Shown: positions 1 to 6,176, numbered from the stretch's first letter. The stretch: 7,863 nucleotides of DNA from Bacteroides_F sp964482605 (GCA_964482605.1 CAYZYS010000098.1:1-7863), one strand, 5' to 3'. Notes: a model not told the origin generated them from the letters alone. Numbers and translations are program-made.

Positions 1-1046
1 TGTTTGCCAGGACATTTGGCTGCTGCCGCAAGATATGGAACCTAATGCTTGCCGATAAAATGGCCTACTACCAGGCAAACAAACGGATGCTGCAGACCAC
101 GCCTGCCCGGTACAAGGAAGAATACGCATACTTAAGGGAAGTGGACTCCCTTGCCCTGGCAAATGTCCAGGTGCATTTACAGACGGCATATAAAAACTTT
201 TTTGAGAATCCCAAAAAGTTTGGTTTCCCAAAGTACAAGTCAGCAAAACACAGCAGGAAAACTTATACCACAAACTATGTAAATGGAAACATGGAAATCA
301 TGGACAAAACCATAAAACTGCCGAAGATAGGCGTTGTGAAAGCCAAGATACACAGGAAACCCGATGCAAACTGGGTACTTAAATCCGCCACCATATCACA
401 GGGCAGTGATGGCAGGTATCATGCATCAATCCTGTTTGAGCATGACACAGCCATCATGAAATCAACGGGCAGTAAGTGCATTGGCCTGGATTACAAGTCA
501 GACGGACTTTATGTGGACAGCGAGGGCAACGTATGTGGCAGCCCCAAATATTACAGGAAGTCACAGGGCAGGCTTGCCAGGGCACAGAGGAAGCTGAGGC
601 ATAAGGCCGTTGGCAGCAACAATTACCGTAAACAACAGAAAAAAGTGGCAAGGATACATGCACACGTATCAAACCAGAGGAAGGATTTCCTGCACAAAAA
701 ATCCACTGAGATAGCCAATCAGTATGACATTGTGTGCGTGGAAACCCTTGACATGAAGGCCATGTCCAACAAGGGCTTTGGCAACGGCAAGGCCACCCTG
801 GATAACGGAAATGGCATGTTTCTTGCCATGCTGGGCTACAAGCTTGCAGACAGGGGCAGGCAACTTGTGAAAGTGGACAAATGGTATGCCTCCACCCAGA
901 CATGCTCAGGCTGTGGGGGCAGGCATCCCATGGGGCTGTCAGACAGGGTATACCATTGTGGGTGTTGTGGCCTTACCATGGACAGGGACGTAAATGCGGC
1001 AATAAACATAAAAAACGAAGGGCTTAGGCTCATAAGCATGGCCTAA
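1..1046 (+). CDS. tnpB: TnpB, RNA-guided DNA endonuclease of an IS200/IS605-type element (5' partial)
   Basis: The frame is open to the left edge (first full codon at base 3), and the residues before the first ATG (base 45), FARTFGCCRKIWN, match the usual TnpB N-terminus (TFGCCRxxWN). The ATG at 45 is therefore internal and the true start lies upstream; about 20 residues are probably missing. Counting from the Met at 45, the RuvC nuclease residues are intact: D149 in IGLDYKSDG, E233 in VCVETLDM, and D315 in DRDVNAAINI. A zinc finger lies between motifs II and III (C287-x2-C290 and C305-x2-C308). TnpB uses an omega-RNA made from the element's 3' end to cut DNA next to a TAM, which helps retain the element after excision. 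No frameshift or internal stop is present, so the nuclease looks functional. Codon use matches the neighbouring genes, suggesting long residence. Confidence 0.95.
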   Translation, partial: FARTFGCCRKIWNLMLADKMAYYQANKRMLQTTPARYKEEYAYLREVDSLALANVQVHLQTAYKNFFENPKKFGFPKYKSAKHSRKTYTTNYVNGNMEIMDKTIKLPKIGVVKAKIHRKPDANWVLKSATISQGSDGRYHASILFEHDTAIMKSTGSKCIGLDYKSDGLYVDSEGNVCGSPKYYRKSQGRLARAQRKLRHKAVGSNNYRKQQKKVARIHAHVSNQRKDFLHKKSTEIANQYDIVCVETLDMKAMSNKGFGNGKATLDNGNGMFLAMLGYKLADRGRQLVKVDKWYASTQTCSGCGGRHPMGLSDRVYHCGCCGLTMDRDVNAAINIKNEGLRLISMA

Positions 1047-1185
1047 GCCACGTAAATGGTAGGTTAGGAACTAGCCAAACTTATACGCTTGTGGACATCA
1101 TGGGAAAACTGCCCTTATGGGTGTGACAATAACCGTGGTGGGGGAAACAAGAAGCTCCGAGGCTTTAGCCTCGTGAGCAGTTCAC
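1047..1185 (+). ncRNA. omega-RNA (reRNA) scaffold and right end of the IS element
   Basis: This is the conserved non-coding stretch after tnpB. It carries GGAACTAGCCAAACTT and ACGCTTGTGGACATC, blocks typical of the region after tnpB in clostridial IS605/IS1341-like elements. Small stems are visible (GGTTA/TAGCC with one wobble; CCC-TTAT-GGG). It ends with a strong hairpin at 1154-1178: GCTC, CGAGGC, loop TTTA, GCCTCG, one bulged T, GAGC, followed by AGTTCAC. In this family the hairpin with a bulged base is both the right-end transposition signal and the 3' part of the omega-RNA scaffold. The 5' end of the RNA probably lies inside the end of tnpB. The guide would be the bases right after TTCAC (from about 1186). 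The RNA is inferred from family knowledge. Confidence 0.7.
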
Positions 1186-1270
1186 AGAGAAACCCTTCTT
1201 GGTTAAGGATATTTTAGCATTATCATTGTAAATGCTCAAGAAAATAATTTTGCAAATTAAGGACAGAAGA

Positions 1271-1301
1271 CAGCCCCTTTTCTTTTTGGGATTTGGGGCT
1301 G
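1271..1301 (-). terminator. Possible weak terminator of the HAD/guanylate-kinase-like gene
   Basis: A perfect 7-bp stem, CAGCCCC (1271-1277) with GGGGCTG (1295-1301), encloses a 17-base loop, about 60 bases past the stop codon of the minus-strand gene. On that strand it is followed by TCTTCTGTCC, which is only partly U-rich, so termination would be weak. No better terminator is seen between this gene and the right end of the insertion sequence. Confidence 0.4.
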
Positions 1302-1362
1302 CCTTAACTTTCCCTTGTCAATGACTTGCCTTAATGACATTGCAATTAGCTTTTGCCTTTTC

Positions 1363-2451
1363 TCATTCCTCCTTTGAGAATGCTTCCTCAATTTCCACAA
1401 GGGTGTCCGGTCCCATGTCGATGACGTAATCGCAAAGTGACGCATTTGCGTATTCGTCATTAAGGGATATGATTCTGCGGGTCTTTTCATCATTGGGGAT
1501 GTCCCTGTCAAGGATGTTGCCTATGACCTGGTCACGTTCCTTCCTGATGAAAATGGTCACGGTATTGGCAATGGCTTTTTTCATCCTCATAGCACCGCAT
1601 ATGTCCATCACCATCACGGTCCTGCCCGTGCCAAGCCCGTCACGGGTGATGCCATAATGGTGTCCCGCATACACGGAGCTTTCAATGAACCCACTGCCAT
1701 CCCTGATTGCAAGGAACTCAGCTTCGCTTACCTTCCTGTAACCAGCTTCTGAAGCCCATGGGTCAGTCGTGTACATTTTCGGACGGACATACCCGTGCTT
1801 TTCAAGGACATCAACAACCTGTCCCTTGCCACTTCCCGTGGGTCCAACAAGCACGATGTTTTCTGCTTTCGGCAGTGGCATGGGTGACGGACCCTGTATT
1901 ATGTTCTCAATCAGGGAATATGCCTCATCCAGGTCATTCACGGACAGACAGCCCGTGAGGTAACGGTTCCATGGCATCCGCATGAGAATCGGGTACTTGG
2001 CATGGCTTTCCGTGATGTGCCTCCCGCAGTCATCCAGGATGATGTCAAAACGGCACATGTCCTTCCTGGAGCCAAGCATGATGTTCTCCTGGGGGATTTC
2101 AGGGAACTCCTCCAGAATCCTCCTTGCCCTTATGCTCATGAAGTCAGGCACCATTGCGCTTGAAATGAACACATTGGCAATTTTGGACAGTTTTGACACA
2201 AATTCATGCGCACCACTGATTACGGGCTGTGTCCTGAAAAACTCCCCTGACTCAAAGAAGTCGAAGACCCTGTCACTCCTGTCGCCCCTTGGGGCATATG
2301 TCCTTATTTCCTCAATGGACATCGGCGGTTCGCAGCCCATTTCATTGATGAGCCTTACCGCATAGGTGTTGCATTCAAACAGCACGTCATCAACGTCAAG
2401 TGCCACATTCGGCCTCAGCACGGCAAGGTTTTTCTTAATCCTTTTCTCCAT
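1363..2451 (-). CDS. HAD-type 5'-nucleotidase fused to a guanylate-kinase-like P-loop domain
   Basis: This 362-aa protein has two domains. Residues about 14-185 look like a HAD phosphatase of the 5'(3')-deoxyribonucleotidase (NT5C) type: D19 and D21 in DVDDVL, S97 in the second motif, K130, and the acidic pair D140-D141. Residues about 198-352 resemble guanylate kinase: P-loop GPTGSGKG (203-210), then YTTDP, Y238, FIES (E257), HHYG (Y266), VMDICGA and CDYVID, in the family order. Two oddities: the residue after the P-loop Lys is Gly, as in adenylate kinases, not Ser/Thr; and the TTRxPR arginines that bind the GMP phosphate are replaced (TTDPWA). The substrate may therefore differ from GMP. 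The phosphatase-then-kinase order also recalls mammalian polynucleotide kinase-phosphatase. The start is set by AGGAGG 7 bases upstream. Role in the element (nucleotide salvage or end repair) is inference. Confidence 0.85.
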   Translation of the reverse strand: MEKRIKKNLAVLRPNVALDVDDVLFECNTYAVRLINEMGCEPPMSIEEIRTYAPRGDRSDRVFDFFESGEFFRTQPVISGAHEFVSKLSKIANVFISSAMVPDFMSIRARRILEEFPEIPQENIMLGSRKDMCRFDIILDDCGRHITESHAKYPILMRMPWNRYLTGCLSVNDLDEAYSLIENIIQGPSPMPLPKAENIVLVGPTGSGKGQVVDVLEKHGYVRPKMYTTDPWASEAGYRKVSEAEFLAIRDGSGFIESSVYAGHHYGITRDGLGTGRTVMVMDICGAMRMKKAIANTVTIFIRKERDQVIGNILDRDIPNDEKTRRIISLNDEYANASLCDYVIDMGPDTLVEIEEAFSKEE

Positions 2452-2683
2452 TTTCTTTCCTCCTAATCTCCCTTAAGCGGTTTAAAGTGTCAATGTCAGT
2501 ATGGGGGAAAAGGGGAGGCGGTTTTTCACGCGGCAATGGCGTCATGGGTTTCATTCCATACGGATGGGTTGCCGTGATGCCACGGGAAGGGATACGTGGA
2601 TAATCCATGGGGAGGGGTGTGGATGTAACGAGGCGGCATGGGTCTGACGGGTAGGTTTGGCATGAGTATGTTTGGTTTGGCAT
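2435..2683 (-). CDS. Doubtful small proline-rich protein
   Basis: An open frame for 82 residues. The first 65 are rich in Pro, Thr and Tyr and have no recognisable fold; the last 20 (DIDTLNRLREIRRKENGEKD) are charged and probably helical. It overlaps the start of the downstream HAD/guanylate-kinase-like gene by 17 bases, and that gene's AGGAGG site lies inside its last codons, an arrangement that would allow translational coupling. Against it: no Shine-Dalgarno sequence precedes the ATG (the upstream bases are C-rich, CCCCTGGCCC), and the same region is the gap between divergent genes. A shorter version from an internal Met is possible. I do not recognise the product. Confidence 0.35.
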   Translation of the reverse strand: MPNQTYSCQTYPSDPCRLVTSTPLPMDYPRIPSRGITATHPYGMKPMTPLPREKPPPLFPHTDIDTLNRLREIRRKENGEKD

Positions 2684-2707
2684 GGGCCAGGGGAGGGGAA
2701 AATCCCC
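2654..2707. promoter_or_regulatory. Direct repeat and palindrome between divergent genes (possible operator)
   Basis: The 11-base sequence GGTTTGGCATG occurs at 2654-2664 and again at 2674-2684, spaced 20 bases, about two helical turns. Eleven bases further right is a 13-base palindrome, GGGGAAAATCCCC (2695-2707). These lie in the 293-base gap between the minus-strand HAD/guanylate-kinase-like gene and the plus-strand gene starting at 2745. Repeats in phase on one DNA face often bind a regulator, but no convincing -35/-10 pair was found for either direction, so function is a guess. Confidence 0.3.
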
Positions 2708-2744
2708 GTCATACTACCATTATCATTTTTATGGAGGTAAGAAG

Positions 2745-3395
2745 ATGCTGAATGCAGACGCAATAATACTCGAATATGAGTACATACTGCTGGGCAAGAA
2801 GGACAATTTCTCAATGTTCTTCTTCACGGGGGACCCATGCCAGAAGGAGGCAATGAGCCTGGTCGTGCTGAAATATGCCTTTAATGACCTGCTTGGGTGG
2901 GACTTCGAGACACTTAGGGACAATGTCACGGCAGACCTGCTCAGGCGGCTGAAGGTGGACACGCTTGTGAAGTTCGTGTCCTTCCCGCCGGAGCTTGACA
3001 GACGAAAGGACCTGTTCTACCTGGCATACAAACTGCACCCTGAAAGGAAATACCCAAGGCGTGAGCTGTTACTCAGGGCATACACGAACGTAATGGAGGG
3101 AAAGGCAATGAAGTTCCCAAAGGACTTCTTTTTGGGAGGGGACGGCATACTTGCGGCATGCGTGGCACTCCAGTATGTCCTTGACAAGGAAAAGCCACTT
3201 GCGACAAACGAGGAGCTTTACCGGTTCTTCACGGAACCCGGGCTGACCACCTTCCTCCGGAAGCACAGGCTGATGACGGCATGCCAGACATTGTTTGATG
3301 ACCCGCTTGAGTATCTTGACTGTACCCTCTCCCCACAGCAGAAGGACCCGTTGTTGCTAAACTATTACCGTTTCAACATGGCATATGGAAAGTAA
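2745..3395 (+). CDS. Unrecognised 216-aa soluble protein
   Basis: I chose the ATG at 2745 because GGAGG ends 7 bases upstream (TATGGAGGTAAGAAG-ATG). The frame is open 21 codons further up, but that part (from 2682) has no ribosome binding site and reads like non-coding sequence. The 216-residue product has no signal peptide, membrane segment or familiar motif. It looks mainly helical, with hydrophobic and charged blocks (LLGWDFETLRD, DLFYLAYKLHPERKYPRRELL) and several Phe/Tyr-rich stretches. The next gene starts 15 bases after its stop, so the two are very likely co-transcribed and may act together at the membrane. I cannot assign a function; profile-profile comparison or structure prediction would be the way to place it. 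Confidence 0.75.
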   Translation: MLNADAIILEYEYILLGKKDNFSMFFFTGDPCQKEAMSLVVLKYAFNDLLGWDFETLRDNVTADLLRRLKVDTLVKFVSFPPELDRRKDLFYLAYKLHPERKYPRRELLLRAYTNVMEGKAMKFPKDFFLGGDGILAACVALQYVLDKEKPLATNEELYRFFTEPGLTTFLRKHRLMTACQTLFDDPLEYLDCTLSPQQKDPLLLNYYRFNMAYGK

Positions 3396-3410
3396 GGGGG
3401 TGGACGGATA

Positions 3411-4100
3411 ATGTCAAACGCAAACAGGAAACTGATGGTGGCGGGGGACCTGCGGCACAGGGATGGGGCTTCCAGGGAGAAAAGGAGGAAAAACACAATT
3501 GCCATTTCCACGGCCCTTGTGTTCCTTGTGTTGTTGCTCGCCGGGGGCATCGCATGGTATGCACGTGCCCACAGGAAGATGACCGGGAATGAGTTCTTCG
3601 GTGAACAGAACGTGATAATGAACACGCTTACTGATTACATGCGCCAGATGGACAAGGTATATGCCCTGTACATATCAGGGGGCATGACAGACAATGACTT
3701 CATCCAGCAGCATGACAACCTGGCATATGCCTACTCCGTGATACAGGCTGATTATGAAAAATACCTTGGGGAGAACCCCGTCAGGACGGGCAGCCATTCT
3801 TACATAAGCATGAGGGGCGTCAACTCAATCACCGCCCTGCGGGAAGACATACAGGCACTGCTCGATTCCACCGTGGCCAATGGGAAGCCACTGGAAAGGG
3901 AAGAAATGACTTATGCGTATATGGCATACCAGGAACGGATAAATGATGACCTGTGTGAGTATGCGGTGGCCTTCAGGTGGCTGGTCGAAGGCGAGGGGGT
4001 CAAGGCAGACGTTGATGAAATGCTTGGGATATTAAGGGATTACCAGGAGTCAACAATGCCTGCAGGCGTTACGGAAGGGACGGATGAAACAGCCCAGTGA
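3411..4100 (+). CDS. Single-pass membrane protein with a helical external domain, function unknown
   Basis: A 229-aa protein. A basic N-terminal segment (residues 1-28, with REKRRK at 22-27) precedes one strong membrane helix at about 29-51 (ends LLLAGGIAWYA). The positive-inside rule suggests a cytoplasmic N-terminus with residues 52-229 outside. That outer part looks helical (NTLTDYMRQMDKVYALYISG; ALREDIQALLDSTV) and ends in an acidic, flexible tail (TEGTDETAQ). No cleavage motif is clear, so I read it as a signal anchor. A purine-rich site (AGGGGGTGG) lies 7 bases before the ATG. It follows the previous gene by 15 bases and is probably in its operon. I do not recognise the family; pilus-like or envelope-linked roles are possible but unsupported. 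Confidence 0.75.
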   Translation: MSNANRKLMVAGDLRHRDGASREKRRKNTIAISTALVFLVLLLAGGIAWYARAHRKMTGNEFFGEQNVIMNTLTDYMRQMDKVYALYISGGMTDNDFIQQHDNLAYAYSVIQADYEKYLGENPVRTGSHSYISMRGVNSITALREDIQALLDSTVANGKPLEREEMTYAYMAYQERINDDLCEYAVAFRWLVEGEGVKADVDEMLGILRDYQESTMPAGVTEGTDETAQ

Positions 4101-4195
4101 CAGGCGTGGCCGCCTGGTGGGGAGACACCATGCGTGGCATGGTCAGTGGCAAATCAGTACATTAATCATTTCATTATGGAACGGGCAGGACCCGT
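4101..4195 (+). other. Hairpin-rich spacer between the membrane-protein gene and the 84-aa gene
   Basis: Directly after the stop codon come four small stem-loops: CAGGCG-tggc-CGCCTG (4101-4116), GGTG/CACC (about 4116-4129, sharing a few bases with its neighbours), CCATGC-gtg-GCATGG (4128-4142) and ACGGG-cagga-CCCGT (4181-4195). None is followed by a T-run, so they are not ordinary terminators. They could stabilise or process the message between the two genes, or act as a translation control element. They end about 25 bases before the next start. Confidence 0.4.
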
Positions 4196-4220
4196 CGAAT
4201 GACAAGGAAGGTAAGACAAT

Positions 4221-4475
4221 ATGTGGCAATCAAGGGAAGTTGGACGGTATACGGTCACGGTCATTGGGACTGATGAAAAGGATGGCATAGAATACACCAC
4301 CATCCGGATAGAGGAATATGACGGTGACTATCTGGTTGACGGAAGGACAAGGGACATTCATTTCAGGAACGGGGATGGGTATTACCTGCCGGGATTCCTC
4401 AATGAGGGTGAGGTAAGGGGGTGGGCGTCATTGGATGACGGTTCATGGGTTGACACCTGCCGCAAGAGGAAATAA
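4221..4475 (+). CDS. Small unrecognised 84-aa protein
   Basis: An 84-residue, hydrophilic protein with a run of alternating polar and hydrophobic residues (YTVTVIGTDEKDGIEYTTIRIEEYDGDYLV) that suggests an antiparallel beta fold. It contains three Trp, several Gly-Asp turns and a basic C-terminus (CRKRK). No membrane segment or signal peptide is present. The ATG at 4221 is supported by AAGGAAGGTAAG about 7 bases upstream. It is separated from the preceding gene by the hairpin-rich spacer and followed 18 bases later by a terminator-like hairpin, so it is probably the last gene of the transcription unit starting at 2745. I do not recognise it. Confidence 0.65.
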   Translation: MWQSREVGRYTVTVIGTDEKDGIEYTTIRIEEYDGDYLVDGRTRDIHFRNGDGYYLPGFLNEGEVRGWASLDDGSWVDTCRKRK

Positions 4476-4493
4476 CCGTCATTTGGAACCTGG

Positions 4494-4520
4494 GCCCGGC
4501 TTAAGGCCGGGCATTTTCAT
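4494..4520 (+). terminator. Rho-independent terminator after the 84-aa gene
   Basis: A perfect 7-bp GC stem, GCCCGGC (4494-4500), loop TTAAG, GCCGGGC (4506-4512), followed by ATTTTCAT. The T-run is short, so some read-through into the phosphatase gene is possible. It lies 18 bases after the stop codon of the 84-aa gene. Confidence 0.7.
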
Positions 4521-4531
4521 CTAACCAGATG

Positions 4532-4567
4532 TAAGCCCGTAAGGCTTAAGGGCTGGGGATGTCAGCC
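4532..4567 (+). promoter_or_regulatory. Structured leader before the PP2C gene
   Basis: Two further stems follow the terminator: TAAGCC-cgtaa-GGCTTA (4532-4548) and GGCTG-gggatgt-CAGCC (4551-4567). A third pairing, AGCCC (4534-4538) with GGGCT (4550-4554), would exclude both, so this RNA could switch between folds. The sequence GGCTTAAGG is shared with the preceding terminator (4498-4506 and 4543-4551). The ribosome binding site GGGAGG (4599-4604) lies outside these stems. No good promoter is seen in the gap, although TATAAG at 4589-4594 resembles a -10 box without a matching -35. Confidence 0.3.
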
Positions 4568-4613
4568 AAATCACAAGGGCATAAATCATATAAGGAAAGG
4601 GAGGCAGGAAAAG

Positions 4614-5981
4614 ATGGTATTTGCAGGAAAGTCAGATGCGGGATATGGGCGCATGCTGAACGAGGATTATGTCAACATGGCGGAGCTTGGAAACGGGGAC
4701 ACGTATGTTGCGGTCATTGCCGATGGAGAGGGGACGGCGGCCAGTTTCATTGACCGGATGCAGACGGAGGCATGGAAGGAACATGATGAAAACGGGAATG
4801 AGAAAAAGAAGCAGGAACTAGACCCTTCATTCGTGTTGAACAATGCGGCATTAAACGCAGGCTATCTTGCTGGCAATGAGGTGATGTCCAAGATGAAGAG
4901 GCTGTATGCAACCAATCCCGTGCTTCTGTTCCAGGACCCTGAGTTTTTCCTCAGGGAGGCATTTGAGGAGGTGAACAGGGTGTATGGTGCCTTCCAGATG
5001 TCCAATGAGGAAAAGTACGGGGGCTTTCGTGCGTCGATGATGGTGCTGCTCATAAGGGGAACGGACTGCTGGTTTGCCCATGCGGGGAACACAAGGCTCT
5101 ACCGCCTGCGTGCCGACAAGCCTGATGACGTTGCCCTGAGGATGATTTCAAGGGACCATACGGAATACAACAGGCTTATAGACGAAGGCAAGATTGAGGT
5201 GGATGATGAGAACGTGCTGCATCCTGAACAGTATAAGGTCATAAGCGGCCTGGGGATGCTCAATGCACCTGTCATTGATACCGCGCATCTTGAGCTGCAC
5301 CCCAAGGACCTCCTGCTAATGACAACGGATGGCGTGCATTATGCCCTGACAAGGGACGGCATGGAAAAACTGGTGCTTGACGCGGGGAATTGTGATGAGA
5401 TAGTCACAAGCCTCATAGGGGCATCAAGGGAACTCCAGTATTCTGACAATTGCAGTGCCATTGCCATATGGAACGTTGAAAGCTATGGGAACAGGGAAAA
5501 GGGTAACAGCCCTGCAAAACCTGCGTCTGAACTCACCCGTGAGAAGACCTTGTCAGGAAACAACCCGACTGCGGGAAATCCCGTGAAGGCAGGCGTCACC
5601 AATCCGGGTACGGCAGGCACGGGCACTGCCAGTCCACGTGCCCAGCATCCAGGGGAGGCACGGCAGGGGGTTCAGCAGGATGGCATGAAGCCAAACATGG
5701 CAAATGGAATCCCAGTCCCACAAGGGCAACAGGCACCTGTACAGCCACAGGGCTTCCAGGGACAGCAGGTATCCCCATATGGACAGGGAAGAATGGTTCC
5801 GCCATATCCGCCAAGGCAGCCATATCCATACCGTGGACAGCAGCCACAGGGTGTCCAGGGACAGCGGCCATACCCAGGGCAAATCCCTTACCAATACCAG
5901 GGACAGCAGCCACAGGGGCAGCAACCACCACGGCAGGACCCGAAGGGTGGCATGGGCAATGGCGGGAATGGGAACACATGA
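4614..5981 (+). CDS. PP2C-type serine/threonine protein phosphatase with a Pro/Gln/Gly-rich C-terminal tail
   Basis: A 455-aa protein. Residues 1-287 are a PP2C (PPM) phosphatase domain that removes phosphate from Ser/Thr of proteins using Mn/Mg. Motifs in order: R13 and NED (16-18); ADGEG (36-40, usually DGMGG) with metal ligand D37; GFRAS (137-141); AGNTR (157-161), where the usual GDSR Asp is Asn; RDH (180-182); TTDG with D239; SDN with D278. The core metal ligands are kept, but the Asp-to-Asn change may affect a third metal site. Residues 288-455 are low-complexity, with PQG, GQQ and PYP blocks, probably disordered and possibly an interaction or surface segment. No membrane helix or signal peptide. 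GGGAGG lies 9 bases upstream of the ATG. PP2C enzymes usually pair with a Ser/Thr kinase or FHA protein; none is in view, so the target is unknown. Confidence 0.9.
   Translation: MVFAGKSDAGYGRMLNEDYVNMAELGNGDTYVAVIADGEGTAASFIDRMQTEAWKEHDENGNEKKKQELDPSFVLNNAALNAGYLAGNEVMSKMKRLYATNPVLLFQDPEFFLREAFEEVNRVYGAFQMSNEEKYGGFRASMMVLLIRGTDCWFAHAGNTRLYRLRADKPDDVALRMISRDHTEYNRLIDEGKIEVDDENVLHPEQYKVISGLGMLNAPVIDTAHLELHPKDLLLMTTDGVHYALTRDGMEKLVLDAGNCDEIVTSLIGASRELQYSDNCSAIAIWNVESYGNREKGNSPAKPASELTREKTLSGNNPTAGNPVKAGVTNPGTAGTGTASPRAQHPGEARQGVQQDGMKPNMANGIPVPQGQQAPVQPQGFQGQQVSPYGQGRMVPPYPPRQPYPYRGQQPQGVQGQRPYPGQIPYQYQGQQPQGQQPPRQDPKGGMGNGGNGNT
5835..5916 (+). repeat. Repeated coding unit in the PP2C tail
   Basis: The 16-base sequence GGACAGCAGCCACAGG occurs at 5835-5850 and 5901-5916 in the same frame (encoding GQQPQG), 66 bases apart. 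Related fragments (CAGCCACAGGG, CCAGGGACAG) lie at about 5742-5765 and 5855-5864. This indicates growth of the tail by internal duplication, and its length may vary between strains. Confidence 0.6.
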
Positions 5982-6038
5982 AATGTCGTACCTGGTTCAT
6001 TATGACCCAAGGTGAAACAGGGAAAACAAGAAAAAAAA

Positions 6039-6071
6039 GATGTCCCCGGAGTTACCGGGGCATCCTTTTTT
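6039..6071 (+). terminator. Rho-independent terminator of the PP2C gene
   Basis: A strong stem, GATG-(t)-CCCCGG, loop AGTTA, CCGGGG-CATC (6039-6064), with one bulged T, followed by TTTTTT (6066-6071). An eight-A run (6031-6038) sits before it, so it can also end transcription coming from the minus strand. It lies 57 bases past the PP2C stop codon. Confidence 0.88.
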
Positions 6072-6096
6072 AGGCAAGAAATCTTCTCTTATCCAC

Positions 6097-6139
6097 AAAA
6101 AAAACAGGGGGCAGGACACCTTGCGGCATGCTGCTCCCC
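6097..6139 (-). terminator. Rho-independent terminator of the minus-strand small-gene unit
   Basis: Read on the minus strand: GGGG-(a)-GCAG, a 16-base loop, CTGC-CCCC, then TG and eight Ts. The stem arms are 6107-6114 and 6131-6139 and the T-run is 6097-6104. It suits the end of the unit whose last gene stops at 6265. Confidence 0.7.
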
Positions 6140-6176
6140 AACAAAAGGAAAAAAAGGGGGTTCTCCTTTTCTGTTG
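6139..6176. terminator. Additional hairpin in the convergent terminator cluster
   Basis: CAACA and AAAGGA (6139-6149) pair with TCCTTTT and TGTTG (6164-6176), with two small bulges around an A/G-rich loop. A further AT-rich hairpin (TTGAC-ggaatt-GTCAA, 6197-6212) is followed on the plus strand by ATTATTTTCTTTT. Both lie between convergent genes and may act as back-up terminators. Confidence 0.35.

Larger units (their letters stand above)
1..1185 (+). mobile_element. IS200/IS605-family element, 3' part (tnpB plus right end)
   Basis: The window opens inside an insertion sequence of the IS200/IS605 superfamily (IS605 or IS1341-like). Visible parts are almost all of tnpB, then about 140 bases of conserved non-coding 3' sequence, then the terminal hairpin and the motif GAGCAGTTCAC, which is typical of right ends of clostridial members. 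I place the right end at about 1185, after TTCAC. The left end and any tnpA (Y1 HUH transposase) lie outside the window, so it cannot be said whether the copy moves by itself. These elements have no terminal inverted repeats and make no target duplication, so the exact boundary is inferred from the motif. Confidence 0.85.

Noticed and set aside
45..47. ATG at 45 as the start of tnpB
   Set aside because: The frame is open to the left edge and the preceding residues (TFGCCRKIWN) are conserved TnpB sequence, so this Met is internal.
2468..2490. TTGACA on the minus strand as a -35 box for the HAD/guanylate-kinase-like gene
   Set aside because: The hexamer is perfect, but no -10 box lies at the right distance and the transcript would start in the ribosome binding site.
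2551..2712. Minus-strand frame starting at 2712 in the gap between divergent genes
   Set aside because: His/Pro/Ser-rich composition without folding features and no ribosome binding site; it overlaps the slightly better 82-aa candidate.
2682..2744. Longer start of the 216-aa gene at 2682
   Set aside because: No ribosome binding site there, while GGAGG is correctly placed for the ATG at 2745; the extra residues look non-coding.
4084..4290. 68-codon plus-strand frame overlapping the 84-aa gene
   Set aside because: It overlaps two better genes, runs through the hairpin-rich spacer, lacks a good ribosome binding site and has a composition typical of an out-of-frame reading.
5553..6000. Long minus-strand frames opposite the PP2C tail
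   Set aside because: They mirror the repetitive CCA/CAG/GGG codons of the tail and have no supporting start site.
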